From the NCBI GenBank assembly GCA_020161775.1, contig JAIUOW010000003.1:1-64000 (forward strand): a stretch of DNA of 64,000 bases, read 5' to 3'. Under the pieces are notes generated by a model. The model was not told where the DNA came from, made no database searches, and was given only the letters and a program-made list of their open reading frames with translations. The position numbers and the translations under genes were made by a program. The DNA is from Pseudomonadota bacterium (GTDB lineage: Bacteria; Pseudomonadota; Gammaproteobacteria; Burkholderiales; Burkholderiaceae_C). This document shows, in pieces, positions 1-8,330 of this stretch; position 1 is the stretch's first letter, and each line of letters opens with the position of its first letter.

Positions 1-106
1 TCCCTGAGCCCCATCGAGTATCGCGAGAGCCTTGGACTTACGGCATAAAACCAGTCCAAGTTTTTATCCGCACCCCCCCGGGGTCAGGATTCAGTGGAAA
101 TCAACA
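1..106 (+). mobile_element. Right end of an IS3-type insertion sequence (partial)
   Basis: Frame 1 (bases 1-48) encodes the last 15 residues of a protein ending SPIEYRESLGLTA and then TAA, which resembles the C terminus of IS3-family OrfB (DDE) transposases. It is followed by a hairpin terminator and then by a terminal sequence ending TCAGTGGAAATCAACA at 106. That ending looks like an IS3-family inverted repeat, with the usual CA-3' terminus. The left part of the element lies outside the window. The next base begins an in-frame remnant of a TPP enzyme, so the element appears to have inserted into that gene. The family assignment rests on recognition by eye. Confidence 0.6.
31..65 (+). terminator. 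Rho-independent terminator of the IS transposase
   Basis: CTTGGACT (31-38) pairs perfectly with AGTCCAAG (53-60) and is followed directly by TTTTT (61-65). The stem starts inside the last transposase codons, a common compact arrangement at IS ends. Confidence 0.6.
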
Positions 107-691
107 ATGCCCGCCATCATTGCGTCGCTGCAGCGACACTTGCCAGCCGATGCGGTGCTGACCAACGGGGCGGGCAACTTCGCGGCATGGATGCACCGGT
201 ACTTCCGGTTTCACGGATGGGCAAAAGGCCATAAGACGCAACTTGCGCCAACGGCCGGCGCCATGGGCTATGGCGTGCCGGCCGGAATCGCCGCAAGCAT
301 CCTGACCGGGCGCTGTGTTGTCACCATTGCCGGCGACGGGGACTTCCAGATGAACGGGCAGGAGCTGGGAACGGCCCTGCAGTACGGGGGGAAGACCATC
401 ATCGTGCTGCTGAACAACGGGATGCTGGGCACCATCCGGATGCACCAGGAGCGTGAGTTTCCGGCCCGGGTGACGTCCACGGAGTTGATCAATCCTGATT
501 TTCCAGCCTTGGCACAAGCCTATGGCTACGCAGGCGTGCGTATCACGAAGACAGCCGAGTTCGAGCCGGAGTTGCTGGCCGCCTTGGCCCGTCAGCAAGG
601 TACCTTGATCGAAGTGGTGATTGACCCGGAGCTGATCAGCACAAGAATGACCTTGTCCGACATACGCCACCGCCGACCCGCCCGGCAGTGA
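107..691 (+). pseudogene. C-terminal remnant of a TPP-dependent acetolactate-synthase-like enzyme
   Basis: About 194 residues correspond to the C-terminal pyrophosphate-binding domain of the acetolactate synthase/benzoylformate decarboxylase family. The thiamine-diphosphate motif begins GDGDFQMNG and ends some 28 residues later at LLNNG. APTAGAMGYGVPA precedes it, as in these enzymes. Full-length members have about 550 residues, so the N-terminal and central domains are missing. The frame is open only back to a stop at 5-7 inside the IS end, and the IS terminus abuts at 106. An ATG at 107 could permit translation of a fragment, but it would lack the domain carrying the catalytic glutamate. 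The stop overlaps the GTG start of the hydratase (GTGA), so the two were probably translated together. Confidence 0.8.
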
Positions 692-1518
692 ATCCCTTGC
701 CGCAGGTTCAAGTACCACCCGCCATGACACCTGAAGAACTGCTCAAACACTACGACAGCGCCCGCCTGTGGAACGCTGCGCCCAGCGATGCCGACGGCCT
801 TGACGTGGCAGGTGCCTACCAGCAGGCGCTGGCTGTAAGGGCGCTGCGCATGGCCCGCGGTGAACAGCCGCGTGGCTACAAGATCGGCTTCACCAACCGC
901 AACATCTGGCCGTCGTACTGTGTTTTTGCGCCCATCTGGGGCACGGTGTGGGACACCACCCTTGCCCTGTGCGACGGCGAGGGCACGGTGCCGCTGGCTG
1001 GCATCTGCCAGCCGCGGCTGGAGCCCGAAGCCGTGTTCGGCCTGCGCGCCGTGCCGGCGGGCACCTCACTGGAGGCCCTGTTTGATGCCATCGAATGGGT
1101 GGCCCCGGGATTTGAGATCGTGCAGTCGCACCTGCCCGGCTGGAAGTTCCGCGCGGCTGACACCGTGGCCGACGGCGCGTTGCACGCGCGGCTGCTGGTG
1201 GGTGCCCGCATTGCGGTGCGCGATCTTGCCACGGACGCGGCGGGGCTGGAGCATGCCCTGGCATCGGCCAGCGTCACGCTCCACCAGGACGGCCGGCAGG
1301 TGGAGCAGGGCCGGGGCGCCCATGTGCTGGATGGTCCCCTGCATGCGCTGGCACATTTCCTTCAGGAGCTGCGGGCCTGCCCGGGGGCGGCCGATCTGAA
1401 GGCTGGCGATGTCGTGACCACGGGCACCTGGACAGACGCCTGGCCGGTCGCCGCCGGCCAGCTGTGGGAGGCGCGTTTCAGCAACCCGCTGGCGCCGCTG
1501 AAAGTACGGTTCTGCTAG
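688..1518 (+). CDS. 2-keto-4-pentenoate hydratase / fumarylacetoacetase-like family
   Basis: This 276-residue protein resembles the MhpD/4-oxalocrotonate decarboxylase group, soluble metal-dependent enzymes that hydrate or decarboxylate 2-oxo acids. Visible family features are YKIGFTNRN near residue 65, the metal-ligand region QPRLEPEAVFGL, and a C-terminal stretch GDVVTTGTWTDAWPV. The GTG start at 688 overlaps the stop of the upstream TPP-enzyme remnant (GTGA). An ATG at 724 (MTPEELLKHYD) matches the usual family N terminus better and may be the real start. With its partner gene truncated by the IS, expression may now depend on the IS or on readthrough. The substrate cannot be inferred. Confidence 0.75.
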   Translation: MNPLPQVQVPPAMTPEELLKHYDSARLWNAAPSDADGLDVAGAYQQALAVRALRMARGEQPRGYKIGFTNRNIWPSYCVFAPIWGTVWDTTLALCDGEGTVPLAGICQPRLEPEAVFGLRAVPAGTSLEALFDAIEWVAPGFEIVQSHLPGWKFRAADTVADGALHARLLVGARIAVRDLATDAAGLEHALASASVTLHQDGRQVEQGRGAHVLDGPLHALAHFLQELRACPGAADLKAGDVVTTGTWTDAWPVAAGQLWEARFSNPLAPLKVRFC

Positions 1519-1523
1519 CGTGC

Positions 1524-1529
1524 TATAAT
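1524..1529 (+). promoter_or_regulatory. Extended -10 promoter of tRNA-Arg
   Basis: A consensus TATAAT preceded by TGC (extended -10) ends 10 bases before the mature 5' end of the tRNA. No good -35 is seen; the upstream sequence is the end of the hydratase gene. Confidence 0.6.
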
Positions 1530-1539
1530 CCGTGGCTGC

Positions 1540-1616
1540 GCGGCTGTAGCTCAGCTGGATAGAGTACTTGGCTACGAACCAAGGGGTCGTGGGTTCGATT
1601 CCTGCCAGCCGCACCA
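1540..1616 (+). tRNA. tRNA-Arg (anticodon ACG)
   Basis: A complete cloverleaf of 77 bases with CCA encoded. The acceptor stem GCGGCTG (1540-1546) pairs with CAGCCGC (1606-1612). The anticodon loop CTACGAA gives ACG, read as ICG after deamination. The T arm contains GGTTCGATTCC. Confidence 0.95.
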
Positions 1617-1624
1617 TCAAAGAG

Positions 1625-1662
1625 AAAAAGGACTTGTGCCGAGAGGCGCAAGTCCTTTTTTA
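1625..1662 (+). terminator. Terminator after tRNA-Arg
   Basis: The stem GGACTTGTGCC/GGCGCAAGTCC (one G-T pair) has a GAGA loop, with an A-run before it and TTTTTTAT after it. It lies 8 bases past the tRNA and could terminate transcription from both directions. Confidence 0.85.
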
Positions 1663-1806
1663 TTTGCCGGGCTCGGCACTTTCCGGCCGCATCCTTGCGG
1701 GCGTTGGGCGTCAGACATGTCCTACAGCCATAGGGGGCGCCATCCGGCAAGGCTTCGCGCGCCAAGAGGCTTCTGGGAGCCTGCATGGGCGAGCAGCATC
1801 AGGGGT

Positions 1807-2100
1807 ATGCGCTACAGCCGACAAGGATTCACCAGGCTGCGGGCCGCGCAGGACCAGATCGCCCGGGCCGAGCAGGACTACGACCGGCTGCGTGCCGCCT
1901 ATGTGCAGATCGCCCGCGTCAGCCCGGAGCATGAAGTGGCTCTGGCATTGATTGGTGCCGATGTGGACCGTGCCTACGCGGCTTTGCAGGCGCTGGTGGG
2001 CTTGCGGCCGTTGCCGTTTTCGCCGGATCGCAGCGAGGTGTTGCGCCGGCGTGCGGCAACCGACAATAAGCTTGACCATCTCAAGGCCGCCAATGACTGA
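1807..2100 (+). CDS. Small hypothetical protein, helical
   Basis: A predicted 97-residue soluble protein (MRYSRQGFTRLRAAQDQIAR...) rich in Ala, Arg, Asp and Glu. It is probably alpha-helical over the first 70 residues, with no signal peptide or recognised domain. The ATG at 1807 is preceded by AGGGG with suitable spacing; the frame is also open upstream, but that part reads like non-coding sequence. Its stop overlaps the putative start of the I78-type lipoprotein (ATG at 2093), which supports a two-gene unit. Not recognised; confidence that it is a gene is moderate. Confidence 0.5.
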   Translation: MRYSRQGFTRLRAAQDQIARAEQDYDRLRAAYVQIARVSPEHEVALALIGADVDRAYAALQALVGLRPLPFSPDRSEVLRRRAATDNKLDHLKAAND

Positions 2101-2419
2101 CTCACGAATGACCTCCGCCCTGGCCCTGCTGGTGCCCATGCTGCTGCTGCTGCTGGGCTGTGCCGGGCCCGCATCCGGGCCCGCGCCTTCCCCCACGCCC
2201 GCAGCGCCGCCACCGCGCGCATGCGCCAGCGAGCCGGCCGCTGCGCTGGCGGGCCGCCCGTTTGACGCCGCCGTCCAGGCCGAGGCGCAACGCCTCTCAG
2301 GCGCGCGCAGCGTGCGGGTGATCCGCCCCGGGCAAGCCGTGACGATGGATTTCAACGCCTACCGGCTGAACATCGAGCTGGACGGTGGTGGCCGCGTCGT
2401 GCGCCTGCGCTGCAGCTGA
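2093..2419 (+). CDS. I78-family peptidase inhibitor lipoprotein
   Basis: This protein of about 108 residues begins with a hydrophobic signal (ALALLVPMLLLLLGC), and the lipobox LLGC predicts lipidation and export to the envelope. The mature part shows the inhibitor I78 pattern: AALAGRPFDAAVQAEAQRLS, then RVIRPGQAVTMDF, then RLNIELD and a C-terminal LRC. Known I78 members inhibit serine proteases such as elastase and subtilisin; a self-protective role here is inference. A Pro/Ala linker follows the lipobox. ATG at 2093 overlaps the upstream stop; ATG at 2108 (MTSALALL) is an equally good start and leaves the signal intact. Confidence 0.75.
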   Translation: MTDSRMTSALALLVPMLLLLLGCAGPASGPAPSPTPAAPPPRACASEPAAALAGRPFDAAVQAEAQRLSGARSVRVIRPGQAVTMDFNAYRLNIELDGGGRVVRLRCS

Positions 2420-2462
2420 CAGCGCGGCCTCGCGTTCGGCCCCCGCTATGCTTGGGTCCACC

Positions 2463-3035
2463 ATGAGCAAGGCCTTTACCCGCGAAAACGACAACGCCGG
2501 CGACGTCGATGACGACGGCGCCTCACTGCCGCCGCTGCCGGCGGGCAGCCGTAACTACATCACGCCCCAGGGCTATGCACGGCTGCGCGCCGAGCTATTG
2601 GACCTGATGGACAACGAACGCCCCAAGGTGGTGGAGGCGGTGCACTGGGCCGCGCGCAATGGCGACCGGTCCGAGAACGGCGACTACATCTACGGCAAGA
2701 AGCGCCTGCGCGAAATCGACCGGCGCATCCGCTTCCTGACGAAGCGGCTGGAGATTGCCGAAGTCACCGATCCTGCCGTTCACCACGGGAGCGACCAGGT
2801 GTTTTTTGGCGCCACCGTGACCTACGCCGACGAATCGGGGCTTGAGCGCACCGTCACCATCATGGGCATTGACGAGGCCGACAGCGCGCAGGGCCAGGTG
2901 AGCTGGATATCGCCGGTGGCGCGTGCATTGCTGAAAGCACGCGAAGGCGACGTCGCCCGGCTGGTGACACCCGCCGGCGCACAGGAAATTGAAGTGCTCA
3001 AGGTCATCTACCCGGCAGCCGCCAGCGCTGGATGA
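2463..3035 (+). CDS. greB: Transcription elongation factor GreB
   Basis: GreB enters the RNA polymerase secondary channel and stimulates cleavage of backtracked transcripts. The 190-residue protein has an extra acidic N-terminal tail of about 30 residues, then the coiled-coil domain with YITPQGYARLRAEL and the tip motif NGDRSENGDYIYGKKRLREI. These are hallmarks of GreB rather than GreA. The C-terminal FKBP-like domain holds the VSWISPVARALL segment. ATG at 2463 was chosen because upstream codons show no homology. It converges on spoT, with 12 bases between the two stops. Confidence 0.95.
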   Translation: MSKAFTRENDNAGDVDDDGASLPPLPAGSRNYITPQGYARLRAELLDLMDNERPKVVEAVHWAARNGDRSENGDYIYGKKRLREIDRRIRFLTKRLEIAEVTDPAVHHGSDQVFFGATVTYADESGLERTVTIMGIDEADSAQGQVSWISPVARALLKAREGDVARLVTPAGAQEIEVLKVIYPAAASAG

Positions 3036-3047
3036 TGGCGCCCGGCC

Positions 3048-5315
3048 TCAGTTACCCGGATTGTTGGCCGGCAGCACCCGGCGCGCGCGCAGCACCGATG
3101 CCGTGCGCCTGACGTTGCGCAGCACGGCATCCAGGTGCGACTGGTCGCGCACCGCAACGAGAAAGCGCATGTCCATGGCGTCCTGGGCGGCTTCGTTGCC
3201 CATGTCCAGGTGGGTGATGTCGGCCTCGGCGCTGGCCAGGGCAGCCGCCACCCGGGCCAGCACGCCCTTGTCGTTGGTCACGGTGACGATCAGGCTGGTT
3301 TCGAAGGTACGTACCGGATCGTCCGACCATTCCACCGCAATGAAACGCTCGCTGTCCTTGTGCTGCAGCCGCTTGGCCACGGCGCATTCGGCCACATGCA
3401 CCACCAGGCCTTCACCACGGCCCAGGTAGCCCACGATGTTGTCACCGGGAATGGGCCGGCAACAGGGTGCATATTGCACCGACGCGTTCTCGCTGCCGTC
3501 CAGCATCACCGAGCCCTGCGACACGGACTCATGGGCCGTGTAGCGTTCGCGCGTCATGAGCAGTGCGTTGGGCTTCTCGCCGCCTTCGGTCATCAGCGTC
3601 ATCAGGCGCTTGGCCACGATGCTCGCAATGCGTTTGCCCAGGCCCAGATCGGTCAGCAGCTCGGCGCGGCTGCGGTTGCCGGTAAAGCGCAGCAGCTTTT
3701 CCCAGGTGGCGTGGCTCTGCGCGTTGTCTTCCGGCAGGTTCTCAATGCCCTCGGCGCGCAGCGCCTGCGCCAGCAGCTTCAGGCCCAGCTCCTGGGACTC
3801 CGCATGGGCCATGGTCTTCAGGTGATGCCGGATCTTGGAGCGCGCACGGCCCGTGCGCACAAAGCCCAGCCAGGCCGGGTTGGGGGTGGATACGGGCGCC
3901 GTCACCACCTCCACCACGTCGCCATTTTTCAGCTCGGTGCGCAGCGGCACCTGTTCGTTGTTGATGCGCGCGGCCACGGTGTGGTCACCCACGTCGCTGT
4001 GGATGGCGTAGGCGAAGTCCACCACGGTGGCGCCGCGCGGCATGGCCATGATCTGGCTCTTGGGCGTGAACACGTACACCGCGTCGGGGAACAGGTCGAT
4101 CTTGACGTGGTCCCAGAATTCAGCGGCGTCGCGCGTTTCGTGCTGGATGTCCAGCAGCGACTGCAGCCACTTGGTGCCCAGGCGCTCTGCGGTGGCGCTG
4201 TCGGGGTCGCTGGCCTTGTAAAGCCAGTGCGCGGCCACGCCCGACTCGGCCACCACGTGCATGGCCTCGGTGCGCATCTGGAACTCCACGTTCACGCCCG
4301 ACGGCCCGACCAGCGTGGTGTGCAGCGACTGGTAGCCGTTGAGCTTGGGAATGGCGATGTGGTCCTTGAACTTGCCTGGCACCGGCTTGTACATCTGGTG
4401 CAGGATTCCCAGGGCGGTGTAGCAATCCACCACCGTGGGCACGATCACCCGAAAGCCGTAGATGTCGGTGACCTGCGCAAAGCTCAGGTGCTTTTCATCC
4501 ATCTTGCGGTACACGGAGTGCAGCGTCTTTTCGCGCCCGGAGATGCGCACCTTCATGCCCGCGGCCTCGAAAGCGGCCTCCACCTCGCGCTGCACCTTCT
4601 GGATCAGGTCACGCCGGCGGTTGCGCGCCTTGGTCACGGCCTTGGACAGCACCTGGTAGCGCCAGGGCCGCAGGTGGCGGAACGACAGGTCCTGCAGCTC
4701 GCGGTAGGTCTGGTTCAGGCCCAGGCGGTGGGCGATGGGGGCGTAAATCTCCAGCGTTTCGGACGAAATGCGGCCCCATTTCTGGCGCGGCACGTCGTCC
4801 AGCGTGCGCATGTTGTGCGTTCGGTCGGCCAGCTTGATCAGGATGACGCGCACGTCCCGCGCCATGGCCAGCAGCATCTTGCGGAATGACTCCGCCTGGT
4901 TTTCCTCGCGGGTGTTGAACTGCAGCTTGTCCAGCTTGGTCAGTCCGTCCACCAGTTCGGCCACGGGCGCGCCAAAACGCTCGATCAGCTCGGGCTTGGT
5001 GACACCGCAATCCTCGATGGCGTCATGCAGCAGTGCGGCCATCAGGGCCTGGGCGTCCAGCTTCCATTCGGCGCACTGGGCCGCCACCGCAATCGGGTGG
5101 GTGATGTAGGGCTCGCCGCTGGCGCGGATCTGCCCCAGGTGGGCCTCGTCGGCAAAGCGGTAGGCGCGGCGCACCTGGTCAACGTCGGCGCTGTCCAGGT
5201 AGTCCAGCCGGGCGGTCAGCGCGGCAAAGCTCGCGGCCGCTGCGTTGGCAGCAGCCGGGCTGGGCAAAACCGCGGGTTTGCCATTGCCGGAAGGTGGGTG
5301 CAGGACCGCGCTCAT
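3048..5315 (-). CDS. spoT: Bifunctional (p)ppGpp synthetase/hydrolase (SpoT/Rel)
   Basis: A 755-residue cytosolic enzyme that makes and degrades the stringent-response alarmone (p)ppGpp. The HD hydrolase domain keeps H73, H97-D98 and E101-D102 (LLHDAIEDCG) and a later RTHNMRTL. The synthetase domain has GREKTLHSVYRKM and DIYGFRVIV. A TGS domain follows (VYVFTPKSQIMAMPRG, then AYAIHSDVGD), and an ACT domain lies at the C terminus. ATG at 5315 (MSAVLHPP) is preferred; an in-frame TTG lies two codons upstream. It follows gmk and rpoZ on the same strand, as in E. coli, but a hairpin terminator separates it from rpoZ, so it may have its own promoter. Confidence 0.95.
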   Translation of the reverse strand: MSAVLHPPSGNGKPAVLPSPAAANAAAASFAALTARLDYLDSADVDQVRRAYRFADEAHLGQIRASGEPYITHPIAVAAQCAEWKLDAQALMAALLHDAIEDCGVTKPELIERFGAPVAELVDGLTKLDKLQFNTREENQAESFRKMLLAMARDVRVILIKLADRTHNMRTLDDVPRQKWGRISSETLEIYAPIAHRLGLNQTYRELQDLSFRHLRPWRYQVLSKAVTKARNRRRDLIQKVQREVEAAFEAAGMKVRISGREKTLHSVYRKMDEKHLSFAQVTDIYGFRVIVPTVVDCYTALGILHQMYKPVPGKFKDHIAIPKLNGYQSLHTTLVGPSGVNVEFQMRTEAMHVVAESGVAAHWLYKASDPDSATAERLGTKWLQSLLDIQHETRDAAEFWDHVKIDLFPDAVYVFTPKSQIMAMPRGATVVDFAYAIHSDVGDHTVAARINNEQVPLRTELKNGDVVEVVTAPVSTPNPAWLGFVRTGRARSKIRHHLKTMAHAESQELGLKLLAQALRAEGIENLPEDNAQSHATWEKLLRFTGNRSRAELLTDLGLGKRIASIVAKRLMTLMTEGGEKPNALLMTRERYTAHESVSQGSVMLDGSENASVQYAPCCRPIPGDNIVGYLGRGEGLVVHVAECAVAKRLQHKDSERFIAVEWSDDPVRTFETSLIVTVTNDKGVLARVAAALASAEADITHLDMGNEAAQDAMDMRFLVAVRDQSHLDAVLRNVRRTASVLRARRVLPANNPGN

Positions 5316-5359
5316 GACCAAATGGTAACTTGCGCGCGCGCCGGCGTTGTTTCAAAACA

Positions 5360-5387
5360 AAAAGGCACCGCCAGTGCGGTGCCTTTT
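5360..5387 (-). terminator. Bidirectional-looking terminator between rpoZ and spoT
   Basis: AAAAGGCACCGC pairs perfectly with GCGGTGCCTTTT across a CAGT loop, with A/T tracts on both sides. It lies 50 bases past the rpoZ stop in the direction of transcription, upstream of spoT. Confidence 0.8.
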
Positions 5388-5437
5388 AATAACGCGAGCG
5401 CTTTGCTTTTTCAGGGCGTGAGCGCCTTTGGGCCGGC

Positions 5438-5641
5438 TCAGCCCGGAACCTTCTTGAGCATTTCCAGGCCGATCTTGCCTTGGGCGATTTCGCGCAGGGC
5501 GGTCACGCCCGGCTTGTTCTTGCTCTCGATCTTGGCGGCATGGCCCTGGCTGAGCATGCGGGCGCGGTAGGTGGCTGCCAGCACCAGCTGGAAGCGGTTG
5601 GGGATCTTTTCGAGGCAGTCTTCAACGGTAATGCGGGCCAT
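5438..5641 (-). CDS. rpoZ: RNA polymerase omega subunit
   Basis: A 67-residue omega subunit that assists folding and assembly of beta-prime in RNA polymerase. It begins [20 protein letters not shown] and continues with AATYRARML, the conserved omega core; [16 protein letters not shown] follows. The C-terminal tail is shorter than in E. coli (91 residues), as is usual in betaproteobacteria. It lies 18 bases downstream of gmk and is probably co-transcribed with it. Confidence 0.95.
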   Translation of the reverse strand: MARITVEDCLEKIPNRFQLVLAATYRARMLSQGHAAKIESKNKPGVTALREIAQGKIGLEMLKKVPG

Positions 5642-5659
5642 GGGAAATACTCCGGTGGA

Positions 5660-6280
5660 TCAGGTGAGATTGAGGGCCTGGAAGGTGTCGGCCCTGGCAC
5701 GGCGCTGCGCCGTGTACTTGAGCCGTTGCGCATGAACAATGGCTTTCATGTCGAAGAGCGCTCGTTCAAATAACTCGTTGATTATAACGAAGTCGAATTC
5801 CGAGGTCTGGGCCATCTCCAGCGCGGCGTTTTTCAGCCGCAGCTCGATCACGTCGGGCGCGTCCTCGCCTCGGCGCTCCAGCCGGGAGCGAAGCTCTTCC
5901 CAGCTGGGCGGCAGGATGAAGATCAGCACCGCGTTGGCAAACACCTTCTTGATCTGGATGGCCCCCTGGAAGTCGATCTCCAGGATGACATCGGCGCCCT
6001 GGGCCACCCGGTCTTCGATGGCTTTCTTGGAGGTGCCATAGCGGTGGCCGTGCACATGGGCCCATTCGACAAAGGCGTCGCCCAGCACCATGGCGTCGAA
6101 TTCCTGCTGTGACACGAAAAAGTACTCGCGGCCATGCTTTTCCTGGCCGCGCGGGGCGCGGGTGGTGTGCGACACGGAAGGCAGCACCCGCCCGTCCAGT
6201 TCCATGAGCGCCTTGACCAGGCTTGATTTGCCGGCCCCGCTGGGGGCGGCCACGACAAACAGGTTTCCGGGGTAATCCAT
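5660..6280 (-). CDS. gmk: Guanylate kinase
   Basis: This 206-residue enzyme phosphorylates GMP to GDP and feeds GTP and (p)ppGpp pools. The P-loop [10 protein letters not shown] is at residues 12-21, followed by [20 protein letters not shown] (GMP binding) and [11 protein letters not shown]. The length is normal for the family. The gene starts 12 bases after the yicC stop and precedes rpoZ, so yicC-gmk-rpoZ probably form an operon. Confidence 0.95.
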   Translation of the reverse strand: MDYPGNLFVVAAPSGAGKSSLVKALMELDGRVLPSVSHTTRAPRGQEKHGREYFFVSQQEFDAMVLGDAFVEWAHVHGHRYGTSKKAIEDRVAQGADVILEIDFQGAIQIKKVFANAVLIFILPPSWEELRSRLERRGEDAPDVIELRLKNAALEMAQTSEFDFVIINELFERALFDMKAIVHAQRLKYTAQRRARADTFQALNLT

Positions 6281-6292
6281 GATGCGTTGGGG

Positions 6293-7234
6293 CTACTCGA
6301 TATTCTGGACCTGCTCGCGCATCTGCTCGATCAGGACCTTCATGTCCACGGAAATGCGGGTCAGCTCCAGGGCGGCTGACTTGGAGCCCATGGTGTTGGC
6401 TTCACGGTGCAACTCCTGGATCAGGAAGTCCAGCCGCTTGCCGATTTCACCGCCCTTGGTGGCCAGGCGTTCGATTTCGTCCAGGTGCGAGGCCAGGCGC
6501 GTCAGCTCCTCGGCGACGTCGATGCGGATGGCAAAGGCCGTGGCCTCGGTGAGGGCGCGGTCCTGCGCGGCTTCGGGCAGGGTTGTGGCCCCGGCGCCCG
6601 TGCCGGCGTCCTTGCTGGCCAGGGCCATGGCGTCTTTCCAGCGCTCCAGGAAGCGGGCGCGCTGCTGCTCCACCAGCTGCGGCACCAGCGGGCCCGCCTG
6701 GGCGGCCAGCGTGCGCAGCTGGGCCACATGGCCCTGGATCATGCCGGCCAGCCGCGCGCCTTCGCGTTCACGCGAGGCCATCAGTTCCTTGACTGCTGTT
6801 TTGGCCAGCGCCGCCAGGTCGTCGCCCAGGTCGGTGGTGGCGGGCTCATCAGGGGTGGTCAGGCGCAGCACGTCGGCAACGCTCAGCGCGCGGGCATCGG
6901 GCAGCCAGGCGCGCACGTTGTCCTGCAGGCTGGACAGGCGCTGCAGCAGGCGGGCGGAAGGTTCGGGCAACTGGCCGGCAGAGGCGCTTTCCAGCGCCGC
7001 GCGCACCTCGACCTTGCCGCGCTTGAGCTTGGCCGTGAGCAGCTCTCGCAGTGCCGGCTCGAACGGCCGCAGCTCATCGGGCAGGCGGAAGGTCAGGTCC
7101 AGGAAACGGCTGTTGACCGAGCGGATCTCCAGCCCCAGACGGTGGGCCGCCGGGGCTTTGGCGTCGGCGCCGGTACCGGCTGGCGCAGCGCTGCGCTGGG
7201 CGCTCGCATAGCCGGTCATGCTGTAAACTGGCAT
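6293..7234 (-). CDS. yicC: YicC/YloC family endoribonuclease
   Basis: A 313-residue protein starting MPVYSMTGYASAQR, the invariant N terminus of the family. It has the core LEIRSVNSRFLDLTFRLPDE and the C-terminal DUF1732 ending (KRLDFLIQELHREANTMGSK, then ISVDMKVLIEQMREQVQNIE). Family members in E. coli and Bacillus are reported endoribonucleases. It is slightly longer than the usual 290 residues because of a Gly/Ala-rich insert after the first 14 residues and another near residue 230. ATG at 7234 was chosen by homology; the open frame upstream is not conserved. Divergent from the kinase gene at 7315. Confidence 0.9.
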   Translation of the reverse strand: MPVYSMTGYASAQRSAAPAGTGADAKAPAAHRLGLEIRSVNSRFLDLTFRLPDELRPFEPALRELLTAKLKRGKVEVRAALESASAGQLPEPSARLLQRLSSLQDNVRAWLPDARALSVADVLRLTTPDEPATTDLGDDLAALAKTAVKELMASREREGARLAGMIQGHVAQLRTLAAQAGPLVPQLVEQQRARFLERWKDAMALASKDAGTGAGATTLPEAAQDRALTEATAFAIRIDVAEELTRLASHLDEIERLATKGGEIGKRLDFLIQELHREANTMGSKSAALELTRISVDMKVLIEQMREQVQNIE

Positions 7235-7314
7235 CGGGATATATAGAAGGATTTGGTGCGGAGCTGCGGAGAATACCGGGTTCCCGCCGAGACAAGGCCC
7301 CCTCACACCAAATT

Positions 7315-8322
7315 ATGTCAAAGGTCAAACCCGCGCCGTTGCCGCCTGACACCGTGATTGGGGGTTATCGCGTGGTCCGCAAGCTGTCCGCCGGTGGTTT
7401 TGGCGTGGTGTACCTGGCCGTGGACAACGAAGGCCAGCAGGTCGCCGTCAAGGAATACCTGCCGTCGTCCCTGGCCACCCGCGCACCCGGCGAACTGCTG
7501 CCGCAGGTGCAACCCGAAAAACTCTCGCTGTACCGCCTGGGCCTGAAGAGCTTCTTTGAAGAAGGCCGTTCGCTCGCGCAGATCTCGCATGCGTCCGTGG
7601 TGAGCGTGCTGAACTTCTTCCGCGAGAACGAGACCGTCTACATGGTCATGAACTACCTGGAGGGCGCAACCCTGCAGGACTTCATCATCACCGCGCGCGA
7701 GCTGAAAAAGCAGAAGGTCTTCCGCGAATCCACCATCCGCAGCCTGTTCGACGAAATCCTGCGCGGCTTGCGCATCGTGCACCAGCACAAGATGCTGCAC
7801 CTGGACATCAAGCCCGCCAACATCTTCATCACCGACGACAACAAGGCCGTGATGATCGACTTCGGCGCCGCGCGCGAAGTGCTGTCCAAGGAAGGCAACT
7901 TCATCCGCCCCATGTACACCCCCGGCTTTGCCGCGCCCGAGATGTACCGGCGGGATTCGTCCATGGGCCCCTGGACGGACATCTACGCCATTGGCGCCTG
8001 CATCTATGCCTGCATGCAGGGCTACCCGCCCAATGACGCACCGCAACGGCTGGAAAAGGACCGCCTGGCCCTGGCGCTGTCGCGCCTGCGCGGCGTGTAC
8101 TCCGACAACCTGATTGAGGTAGTGGAATGGTGCATGTCGCTGGACCCCCTGTCACGCCCGCAGTCGGTGTTTGCGCTGCAAAAGGAGCTTAGCCGTGAAG
8201 GCGAGCGCCGCTACACCAAGCTGTCCGTGGGCGAGAAAATGCGCCTGCAATTTGACAACATGGTGTCGGACGGCAAGAAGAACATCAAGCGCGCAACGGG
8301 CTTTGGCGCCAAGCTGAAATAG
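7315..8322 (+). CDS. Hanks-type Ser/Thr protein kinase
   Basis: A 335-residue soluble kinase with no membrane segment or sensor domain. The glycine loop is LSAGGFGVVYLA (residues 24-35), the ATP-binding lysine is K46 in VAVKEYL, the catalytic loop is HLDIKPANIF (an HLD variant of HRD), and the metal-binding motif is DFGAAR. PGFAAPEMY is the APE region. The last 40 residues are a basic tail. A PP2C phosphatase starts 9 bases downstream, forming a kinase/phosphatase pair, and rph-rdgB-hemW follow on the same strand. Its substrates are unknown; similar pairs in Burkholderiales sit at this locus. Confidence 0.92.
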   Translation: MSKVKPAPLPPDTVIGGYRVVRKLSAGGFGVVYLAVDNEGQQVAVKEYLPSSLATRAPGELLPQVQPEKLSLYRLGLKSFFEEGRSLAQISHASVVSVLNFFRENETVYMVMNYLEGATLQDFIITARELKKQKVFRESTIRSLFDEILRGLRIVHQHKMLHLDIKPANIFITDDNKAVMIDFGAAREVLSKEGNFIRPMYTPGFAAPEMYRRDSSMGPWTDIYAIGACIYACMQGYPPNDAPQRLEKDRLALALSRLRGVYSDNLIEVVEWCMSLDPLSRPQSVFALQKELSREGERRYTKLSVGEKMRLQFDNMVSDGKKNIKRATGFGAKLK

Positions 8323-8330
8323 GACGCGCC

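Noticed and set aside
1636-1806. N-terminal extension of the hypothetical gene that starts at 1807
   Set aside because: The extension would begin inside the tRNA terminator and has no ribosome site; its composition looks non-coding.
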